Source: Candidatus Poribacteria bacterium
GTDB taxonomy: Bacteria; Poribacteria; WGA-4E; WGA-3G
Direction: 5' to 3'
NCBI GenBank assembly: GCA_028818995.1
Contig: JAPPMR010000926.1
Coordinates: forward strand, 1 to 6,881
DNA: 6,881 nt
Part shown: piece after piece, positions 1-5,112 of the stretch
Layout: each line of letters begins with the position of its first letter
Numbering within the stretch: the stretch's first letter is position 1
Translations under genes and position numbers: made by a program
Notes under the pieces: model-generated
What the model saw: only the letters and a program-made list of their open reading frames with translations
Told to the model about the DNA's origin: nothing
Databases searched by the model: none

Positions 1-59
1 AAGAAATACACGAATAGCAGTGTCGTTCCCAATACAATATAGGCAAGTTTTCCTTTCAT
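1..59 (-). CDS. Start of a membrane or exported protein, truncated by the window edge
   Basis: Nineteen complete codons are visible from an ATG at 59, reading MKGKLAYIVLGTTLLFVYF, and the frame continues off the left edge. Two lysines followed by an uninterrupted hydrophobic stretch indicate an N-terminal signal peptide or signal anchor. A clear GGAGG lies 8 nt before the ATG (72-68), which supports this as a real start. The gene follows the Cys-rich protein after about 200 nt on the same strand. Because an A24 peptidase and a possible Flp-like protein precede it, a Tad/type IV assembly component such as a CpaB/RcpC-like protein is conceivable, but nineteen residues cannot show this. Function is unknown. 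Confidence 0.6.
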   Translation of the reverse strand, partial: MKGKLAYIVLGTTLLFVYF

Positions 60-67
60 TTTTATAT

Positions 68-72
68 CCTCC
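68..72 (-). promoter_or_regulatory. Ribosome binding site for the truncated left-edge gene
   Basis: The minus strand reads TGGAGGATATAAAAATG, giving GGAGG with an 8-nt A/T-only spacer to the ATG at 59. This is the main evidence that the edge fragment is a genuine gene start. Confidence 0.65.
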
Positions 73-103
73 ACGTATACCAGTCAGACATAACGAGTTT
101 AGT

Positions 104-185
104 AATAATAGGGGAGATGGGCGTTGACAGAGATAGAAAATAACTATAAACTATAACCTCCATCATCCCACATCTCCCTATTATT
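104..185. repeat. Long imperfect inverted repeat with an AT-rich loop
   Basis: The left arm at 104-121 (AATAATAGGGGAGATGGG) is nearly the reverse complement of the right arm at 168-185. Ten bases pair perfectly (104-113 with 176-185). G114 is then unpaired, AGATG at 115-119 pairs with CATCT at 171-175, A170 is unpaired and two more G-C pairs follow. The loop of about 46 nt contains a perfect tandem 7-mer, AACTATA twice, at 142-155. The loop is long for an intrinsic terminator and no T-run follows on either strand. It could be a small mobile or MITE-like repeat, or a binding or structural site ahead of the left-edge gene. No target-site duplication or transposase was seen. Confidence 0.5.
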
Positions 186-217
186 TACATAAGCACGGCA
201 AATGTCCAAACGTTTTC

Positions 218-245
218 AAATGGGTGATTAACACCCTGCACATTT
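218..245 (-). terminator. Small stem-loop after the Cys-rich gene, possible weak terminator
   Basis: On the minus strand GGGTG-TTAAT-CACCC forms a 5-bp stem with a 5-nt loop (236-222). It can be extended by an outer AAAT/ATTT pairing (245-242 with 221-218) around an unpaired GTGCA. It begins about 20 nt after the stop codon of the Cys-rich gene, where a terminator or 3' stabilising hairpin would sit. The following ATTTGAAAACGTTT is not a proper U-tract, so efficient rho-independent termination is doubtful. Confidence 0.25.
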
Positions 246-265
246 ACCATGCTGTAACCCCAATA

Positions 266-592
266 TCACGGCTTTGCCCAGCAGGAGATACCTTCGCCCG
301 GAACATGACCCAAGGGCTTGCAGTCATACGTGCCCTGGACACAACCTTCAAAAGGTTCATTTAACTCTGCATCCCAACATCCACAACACAAGACATCGTC
401 GTCACAGTTGATTCCGCACCAGCCGTTTCCCTCTGCTGACGCATTGGGAGTACCGAGGAAGACCCCTGCTAAGGATGTTGCGCCGATGAAGGCGGCGGCG
501 GTAAATGCGCTTTGGCTTCCGACTTTACCTTCTTCACCCATGATAAAGCGAGAAACTTTACGGTTCACCTGTTGGTGTAAATGACTTCTCAT
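266..592 (-). CDS. Small exported Cys-rich protein with a leader, candidate modified-peptide precursor
   Basis: This is a 108-residue protein of no family I can name. Residues 1-22 are basic and polar (R2, R11, K12, R15) and end in MGEEG. Residues 28-47 are a hydrophobic segment rich in A, F and G. TPNASA at 48-53 then gives an AxA signal-peptidase-I-like site. The remaining 55 residues hold eight cysteines (59, 63, 69, 70, 72, 84, 91, 104), three tryptophans (58, 73, 105) and an acidic stretch, suggesting a compact disulfide-rich exported domain. The RF-x-EEG region followed by a hydrophobic helix resembles Flp/TadE class III leaders, with Gln at the +5 position if cleavage follows G22. It is preceded by an ideal Shine-Dalgarno and lies 90 nt after the A24 peptidase gene. 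The RRE-glycosyltransferases upstream make it a candidate substrate. The coding call is good; the function is unproven. Confidence 0.72.
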   Translation of the reverse strand: MRSHLHQQVNRKVSRFIMGEEGKVGSQSAFTAAAFIGATSLAGVFLGTPNASAEGNGWCGINCDDDVLCCGCWDAELNEPFEGCVQGTYDCKPLGHVPGEGISCWAKP

Positions 593-599
593 ATTGATC

Positions 600-609
600 T
601 CACCTCCTT
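600..609 (-). promoter_or_regulatory. Ideal Shine-Dalgarno of the Cys-rich gene
   Basis: The minus strand carries AAGGAGGTGA, a full ten-base complement to the usual 16S anti-SD sequence, with 10 nt between GGAGG and the ATG at 592. It is the strongest ribosome binding site in the window. It fixes the start of the 108-residue protein and suggests that this product is made in excess over the enzymes encoded before it. Confidence 0.75.
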
Positions 610-626
610 TCTTTTTTCGATTTTCC

Positions 627-648
627 GCCTATCGCTGAATGGATAGGC
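627..648 (-). other. Hairpin in the leader of the Cys-rich gene
   Basis: GCCTATC (minus strand, 648-642) pairs with GATAGGC (633-627) across an 8-nt loop. A further CC/GG pairing is possible around one unpaired T. The stem ends 17 nt before the Shine-Dalgarno and is followed by an A-rich stretch, so it is not an intrinsic terminator in this direction. It may be a 5' stabiliser or an RNA-processing boundary that separates the small gene from the upstream operon mRNA. Confidence 0.4.
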
Positions 649-682
649 AGGAATCTCTAAAACTGAAGATATAGGAATGTTT

Positions 683-1804
683 TTAAATTATCGGGGCATA
701 AAATATGCCCCCACTAAGAATTGTTAGAAGTGTTCCCGTTAAAATTATTGGTGCGAAATGGACCGAATGTTGAATCGCCAATGTTCCTCCAAAATCTTCA
801 AAACTCCCCGATTTTGCCAATTCCTTGAGCTCTTGCACATCTTCATCAGACAACCCTTCCGGGACGGGTGAAACAAGCACATTTTTATCAAAGGAATCAG
901 AAACAACCGCAGACTCTTTTCTATAGGTAGTCCCTTCATCTGTCTCAGTGCCTATGATTTTCTCTGCCGGAATCATACCCGGTTGAAGATCCTTAATTGG
1001 TACCAATGTGCTGAGGCACGACATATCTAAATTAAGCATGTAGGTGCTGATGATGGGTAAAATCAAACGATAGACCACCGCAAAAAGCAGGAACTTTTTC
1101 CAGTACGCTTGTAGGAGAATCGGATTGAATATTAAAATGGCAACGACAGGAATGAAATATATCGGATAGGTAATATAGGCTTTGATCTGGAATTTTTTCG
1201 TGACACGGTCAAGCGTGTATGACAAAATAATTGCCAATACCAGATGAAAAAAGGTGAATGGACTTTTCGATTGATATGCGAAGAATTCGACACAGAGTAA
1301 AATTGCCAGAAAACGGAGTAAGGACAATAGATTTTCCGGAAGTTGTTGGACGAATTCTTTAACGGAAAACTCCTTGGGAAGTGGGAACGTTTTATGTAAC
1401 GTGAAGTACTTGACCGCCGTATGGATGATACTATAAACCAAATAGACAATGAACATATTCACTAAGACAATCAAGGCAGGGTTCGGAATGCCAGAAATGT
1501 TTCTACCCCAAACAGTGGGTGGTAATATCATGACAATCCCCCAATAGAGTTTGGCATCTCCGGGGGCAAGGATACCCAACCAATAACTTCCGAAGGCGAT
1601 TAGCCCGCCCATAATAAAAACAGATAGACTCGTGCTAATGATTGTTTTCCCCAAGAGGAGCAACATCAATTGTGAAATCACACCCGCATACAATAAACCG
1701 ATTGAGCAGGCGTTTTTAATTTTACCGGTTCTCATATCGGTATATGTTGCCCAGATACAAAAACCGACAGCGATTATTGTCAATAAAATATCGTATTTAC
1801 TCAT
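683..1804 (-). CDS. A24-family (prepilin/preflagellin-type) GxGD aspartyl peptidase with extended C-terminal domain
   Basis: This is a polytopic membrane protein of 373 residues with about nine or ten hydrophobic segments. The first catalytic Asp lies in TDMRTGKIKN (D23), matching the D-x5-IPN region of A24 peptidases. The second lies in LAPGDAKLYWG (D83), matching GxGDxKL but with Ala in place of the first Gly. Family members cut class III leaders of pilins and flagellins at the cytoplasmic face of the membrane. Residues about 264-350 form a soluble segment with KDLQPGMIPAE and GLSDEDVQELKEL, followed by a final helix containing FAPIILTG. This recalls the long C-terminal domain of archaeal-type A24 enzymes and makes the protein longer than simple TadV/CpaA peptidases. 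The start at 1804 is chosen over the ATG at 1810 because AAAGGA is 6 nt before 1804 but directly abuts 1810. It overlaps the upstream gene by 8 nt (ATGAGTAA), so translation is probably coupled. Confidence 0.8.
   Translation of the reverse strand: MSKYDILLTIIAVGFCIWATYTDMRTGKIKNACSIGLLYAGVISQLMLLLLGKTIISTSLSVFIMGGLIAFGSYWLGILAPGDAKLYWGIVMILPPTVWGRNISGIPNPALIVLVNMFIVYLVYSIIHTAVKYFTLHKTFPLPKEFSVKEFVQQLPENLLSLLRFLAILLCVEFFAYQSKSPFTFFHLVLAIILSYTLDRVTKKFQIKAYITYPIYFIPVVAILIFNPILLQAYWKKFLLFAVVYRLILPIISTYMLNLDMSCLSTLVPIKDLQPGMIPAEKIIGTETDEGTTYRKESAVVSDSFDKNVLVSPVPEGLSDEDVQELKELAKSGSFEDFGGTLAIQHSVHFAPIILTGTLLTILSGGIFYAPII
693..711 (-). other. Perfect 8-bp hairpin at the 3' end of the A24 peptidase gene
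   Basis: GGGGCATA and TATGCCCC pair perfectly across a 3-nt loop. The structure lies inside the last codons of the peptidase gene, ending 8 nt before its stop codon. No U-run follows on the minus strand (GATAATTTAAAAAC), so it is a poor terminator. It could stabilise the 3' end of the enzyme mRNA or cause partial attenuation before the Cys-rich gene. Confidence 0.4.
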
Positions 1805-3428
1805 GTTCATTCCTTTCTGTAGTGAGATATGTGAGCATCCTCTCTGCCATTTCTTTATCTTTACACATATGATTAAGTGCCACTGAAACCTGATTGCGGG
1901 AGTGCGTCTGCATCAACTCTTTTGCAATCGCTACATTCACAGCTTCATGCCTAAGATCAGGTCTTTCATACGCGGCTGGAATCGCCTTCCCCTGTATTGT
2001 GTCGTAGTGGTACCGGAAAAAAGAGGGAAGATTCGTCAATGTGGATTCTGTTTGCAGTAATCCCTCTCGAAGAGAGATGAAATGGTTTTTGATGGTTTTC
2101 GCCACAGATTCCCACGTGAAACTTCTTCCTTTACGAATTGCTAAATCCCTATATCGCGCCAGCAGAGATTGATCCTTCAGCAGTGATACGAGAGATTTCG
2201 AGACGATTTCAGCAGTTTCAGCAGGCGCGGTATTGGCAGCGATTTGGATATACGCACCTAAATTCTCCATCATGCTGTTGTCATGCTCCCCAGAAATAAT
2301 CAGGGGCACCCCAGAATATAAAGCACTCGACAGATAAAATGCATTGGCACCAGGGACAGCGGCGTAATATCCCAGATCCGCAGCACTAAAAATAACCGGC
2401 AGTGCCTGATAATCAGTGAGGTCTTCAACTTGAAAGTATTCAACATTTTCATGGTGACTACCGGATTGGGAATGGTTTATATCTCCGACAATGATAAATA
2501 GGAACTCCGAATGATTGCGGGCAAGCAGATGAACTAAATTCCGATTTTCATAACTTGCATTGGGGAGAAACAAAAGTATCAGCGGATCGGATTTCATTCG
2601 CTCACTTTGAAACGCTCCAGCAAGTGTAAACTTGGATTCCTGAGCATCTTTTGAGGTATAAACGTCCCCTTCAACACCCACAGGCAACACCACGACTTTC
2701 TCTGTGTCGGGAGCGAAATCGGACAAGTAATCTTTCAACCACCACGAATCGACACATAACAGATCGCAATCGCGAAGGAGAAAGAATTTATCCAAAATCA
2801 ATTGCCTATCCGGTTCGGCACTGGATACATAAAATATTGTTGGAATCCGAGACGAGTATGCCAATGAGACATCGTGCGCAGTAGCGTGCGGTAGACTTAA
2901 CATTCCATGACATTTCTCTGGATAGTATCTGATCAAATTCTGTCCAGCCTCGCTTGGTATCTCTAACGGTGTGACACCTTCCCAGTCAAAGTTTGTCGGG
3001 AGACCTTCTGTATTGGTAATTGGTATAGACACCTCTAATTCTCGGGAGAGTGCCCTGAACATAAGATGGTAAGCGACTCGTGTGAGAAATGGTTTTTGAT
3101 CAAGCCGATTCAGAAAACTCGGCGAAACAACGATCTGCCCTGAGAATTCCATACGTTTCTGATCCATTACCGATGTCTGATGAAATAGTATGCCTGCCAT
3201 TTGCAGCTGGAAGAGGTAACCAAAAACTTGATTAATCTCAGATTCTTGATATTTCGATCTCAATACTTCCTTCACTTGCACCGTTGTGGAACCTTCGCAT
3301 ATATCAAGAATATCGGATACTATGTCATTTACTTCAAAAACACAGCCAGCTTCTATGTCGGCAACAAAGGCGCGGCCGGAATCATTGAACCTTTTGTGGA
3401 TTTTTAAATTAATAGGAAACTGAATCAT
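1797..3428 (-). CDS. RRE (PqqD-like) fused to a divergent GT-B glycosyltransferase-like protein
   Basis: This 543-residue soluble protein begins with a PqqD-like domain (residues about 8-83: GRAFVADIEAGCVFEVNDIV, then KYQESEINQVFGYL). This is the winged-helix fold that binds leader peptides in many RiPP enzymes. Residues about 95-450 look like a two-domain GT-B fold: PVGVEG at 249-254 matches the loop after the N-terminal domain, FIIVGD at 311-316 is a Rossmann strand and SGVPLIIS at 372-379 is the usual C-domain segment. By hand alignment with the neighbouring GT4 protein, the donor-site Arg and Lys become A291 and R296, and both Glu of the EX7E motif are replaced (P359 and S367). It may therefore use a different donor, be an inactive partner, or bind a substrate. 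The last 90 residues are a helical extension resembling that of its neighbour. It starts 9 nt after the upstream stop, and its GAGGAAA site overlaps that stop codon. Confidence 0.75.
   Translation of the reverse strand: MIQFPINLKIHKRFNDSGRAFVADIEAGCVFEVNDIVSDILDICEGSTTVQVKEVLRSKYQESEINQVFGYLFQLQMAGILFHQTSVMDQKRMEFSGQIVVSPSFLNRLDQKPFLTRVAYHLMFRALSRELEVSIPITNTEGLPTNFDWEGVTPLEIPSEAGQNLIRYYPEKCHGMLSLPHATAHDVSLAYSSRIPTIFYVSSAEPDRQLILDKFFLLRDCDLLCVDSWWLKDYLSDFAPDTEKVVVLPVGVEGDVYTSKDAQESKFTLAGAFQSERMKSDPLILLFLPNASYENRNLVHLLARNHSEFLFIIVGDINHSQSGSHHENVEYFQVEDLTDYQALPVIFSAADLGYYAAVPGANAFYLSSALYSGVPLIISGEHDNSMMENLGAYIQIAANTAPAETAEIVSKSLVSLLKDQSLLARYRDLAIRKGRSFTWESVAKTIKNHFISLREGLLQTESTLTNLPSFFRYHYDTIQGKAIPAAYERPDLRHEAVNVAIAKELMQTHSRNQVSVALNHMCKDKEMAERMLTYLTTERNEHE
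1811..1816 (-). promoter_or_regulatory. Ribosome binding site deciding the A24 peptidase start
   Basis: The minus strand reads AAAGGAATGAACATGAG. The AAAGGA touches the first ATG (1810) with no spacer but lies 6 nt before the second ATG (1804), which favours 1804. The site is inside the last codons of the upstream glycosyltransferase gene. Confidence 0.6.
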
Positions 3429-3432
3429 ATAT

Positions 3433-3439
3433 TTTCCTC
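3433..3439 (-). promoter_or_regulatory. Ribosome binding site overlapping the upstream stop codon
   Basis: The minus strand reads TGAGGAAAATATATG. GAGGAAA shares its first two bases with the TGA stop of the preceding glycosyltransferase gene, and GAGG is 7 nt from the ATG at 3428. This arrangement favours coupled translation of the two glycosyltransferases. Confidence 0.65.
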
Positions 3440-5066
3440 AGAATAATGCCCTCATGAATCCTCTCAAGCGATCGAGATATTCTTTGACTGCATCGTCATC
3501 TTCCAACAAGTCAGAGAGGATTACCTCAATCTCATGCATATTATGATTCCGTAGCAGTGATAAGGCAACCCCTTCTTCTACGGATATATCGTATAGTGTC
3601 CCTGTGAGTGGCATATTGTTTTCACGTATGGCATTGATAATCATTGCCTTCGGCTGAGTAGAGCCATCTATATTTTCGTTGAGACCGAAACCTATCGGCA
3701 TGTGAGCCTGCTGCCCAATGAGACGCTTCTTCACATTAAGATTTTGAAAAACCTGCAGGAGACATCTGGCACTATTATCCCATGTGAGTTCAAGTGCCCG
3801 TTGTCTTGCTTTCTCGGCAAGTTTGTGTCTATGGGCATCGTCCTGTAACAGTTCTGCAATCGCTTGGGCAAAATCCTCAGCCAGAATCCCGCCACCGAGG
3901 CTTGTCATATCACGATCATAAAGCATTGCAGGTACAACAATGCCCGCGTCTTTGACGACATATTTCGGACCATCATAACTTGACACGACAGGCACAGTCC
4001 CGCACGCCATCGCCTCAAGAACCACCAACCCAAATTCCTCAGAGCAAGCAATACTCGGGAAACAGAACACATCAAAGGCGTTATAGAAAACAGGTAACTC
4101 CTCTCGCGGTCGTCTTCCAACATGAAGGAAATTCTCTGGAAAATCGTAGTGCCGGCTCTCTTCTATTGGACCCGCTGCCAGAAAGAGAACCTCTGGCATT
4201 AGTCGAGCAACATCCACAAAAACACCCGCCCCCTTTTCAACCTGAAACCTTGATATGTATCCAACAATTGGCTTCTCGGTAATTTCAGGTCTCTCCAATA
4301 ATTCCGCGACCTCTTGTTTTGCCTGTTTCTTCTCTTTGAGTTGGAAAAATTCGGTGTCCACCCCACAGGGAACAATGTGAAACAATGAAGGGTCATGAAT
4401 GAATGTCGAATACAAATCAATGGTAGGCTGACTGAGTGTCATGAAAGCATCAAAATTCCGCATTGAAGCATACCAGCGCAGCATGCCATTCATGACGCGT
4501 CCATTATCCCCACGCGCAGTGTAAACAGGCAATACAACCGGAACGTGTAGATAATTGAGTAAGGACATCATCTCAAATTCATCAAGGTACCACAATAAAA
4601 CACCGTCGTAATTCTCCTTGATAATCCGAGAAACAGATGATTTCTCATGAATATTGAAAGGGGTCAGGACCATATTATCCATCTCTTCAAATTCTTGAGT
4701 TACATGAATTGTGGCATACTTGGACAATGCTTTAAGAAATTCAGTATGAGCGACAGAAGCACCCAAGGTGTTCCATCTTAATTCTCCGTGGGTTGAATGC
4801 ATTCTGGGCGCGAGGATTTTTAAAGGAGGCACCTCCAGGGCCCTTGAGAAACTTTGTACCTGAGGCCAATGGAGGTAATGGAGACAATTGCGGATTTCAG
4901 ATTCGGTGTATTTGTCTGCTAAATCAGAAACGATTTCCTCAGTATCTGATTCAATTCGTTCAAATACATCTTGAACCAATCCGTCAACAGGCAAAAGCCG
5001 ATGGTAATCTAAATCTGCTAAGTAAGCGTTTTCGTGAAATTCTATAAGTTTATATCGGTGTGCCAT
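3438..5066 (-). CDS. RRE (PqqD-like) fused to a GT4-type GT-B glycosyltransferase
   Basis: From the ATG at 5066 this is a 542-residue soluble protein. Residues 1-73 form a PqqD-like domain (ENAYLADLDYHRLLPVDGLV, then KYTESEIRNCLHYL), the leader-binding module of many RiPP enzymes. A GT-B glycosyltransferase follows: VPCGVD at 232-237, the donor-phosphate region GYISRFQVEKG at 269-279 (R273, K278), and SEEFGLVVLEAMACG with the EX7E glutamates E343 and E351. These are hallmarks of active retaining GT4 enzymes using nucleotide-sugar donors; the sugar and acceptor cannot be read. A helical C-terminal extension of about 100 residues follows. The frame is also open to a TTG at 5108, but no well-spaced Shine-Dalgarno serves it. 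The 5066 start aligns the PqqD domain and total length with the neighbouring paralogue (543 residues). The gene lies 42 nt after the propeller gene. Confidence 0.82.
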   Translation of the reverse strand: MAHRYKLIEFHENAYLADLDYHRLLPVDGLVQDVFERIESDTEEIVSDLADKYTESEIRNCLHYLHWPQVQSFSRALEVPPLKILAPRMHSTHGELRWNTLGASVAHTEFLKALSKYATIHVTQEFEEMDNMVLTPFNIHEKSSVSRIIKENYDGVLLWYLDEFEMMSLLNYLHVPVVLPVYTARGDNGRVMNGMLRWYASMRNFDAFMTLSQPTIDLYSTFIHDPSLFHIVPCGVDTEFFQLKEKKQAKQEVAELLERPEITEKPIVGYISRFQVEKGAGVFVDVARLMPEVLFLAAGPIEESRHYDFPENFLHVGRRPREELPVFYNAFDVFCFPSIACSEEFGLVVLEAMACGTVPVVSSYDGPKYVVKDAGIVVPAMLYDRDMTSLGGGILAEDFAQAIAELLQDDAHRHKLAEKARQRALELTWDNSARCLLQVFQNLNVKKRLIGQQAHMPIGFGLNENIDGSTQPKAMIINAIRENNMPLTGTLYDISVEEGVALSLLRNHNMHEIEVILSDLLEDDDAVKEYLDRLRGFMRALF

Positions 5067-5070
5067 ATTT

Positions 5071-5112
5071 TCAGCAGTATCCAGAGGATAGTTCCTCAAA
5101 TTCCTCAATCAT
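5071..5112 (-). other. Possible 13-codon coupling ORF before the GT4 gene
   Basis: An ATG at 5112 overlaps the propeller stop codon as ATGA and opens a 13-residue frame, MIEEFEELSSGYC. It closes with TGA 4 nt before the ATG at 5066. A ribosome ending the propeller could restart here and then deliver to the glycosyltransferase, whose own Shine-Dalgarno is weak. It has no ribosome site of its own at normal spacing, and it may be chance in a region also covered by the alternative TTG start at 5108. Confidence 0.25.

Noticed and set aside
124..150. Plus-strand promoter-like pair TTGACA (124-129) and TATAAA (145-150)
   Set aside because: The spacing is only 15 nt and no plus-strand gene follows; it would run antisense into the Cys-rich gene. 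It was left out as a feature and only noted with the inverted repeat.
180..209. Minus-strand TTGGAC with AATAAT 18 nt on, as a promoter for the left-edge gene
   Set aside because: The -35 match is poor (three of six) and AT-rich sequence gives such pairs by chance.
208..215. Palindrome AAACGTTT in the 60-265 gap
   Set aside because: An 8-bp AT-rich palindrome without a second copy is expected by chance and cannot be called an operator.
184..249. A 21-codon minus-strand ORF (MVNVQGVNHPFENVWTFAVLM) after the Cys-rich gene
   Set aside because: It has only a GGGG 8 nt upstream as a weak ribosome site and it spans the stem-loop; no feature supports coding.
318..584. Plus-strand ORF of 88 codons opposite the Cys-rich gene
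   Set aside because: It is the antisense shadow of a gene that has an ideal ribosome site, a leader and a hydrophobic segment; the plus-strand product has none of these.
269..592. Methylamine dehydrogenase light-chain-like reading of the Cys-rich protein
   Set aside because: The Cys-rich tail with Trp and a basic leader recalls that family, but the tail is much too short, has eight rather than about twelve cysteines, and no dehydrogenase or maturation genes are present.
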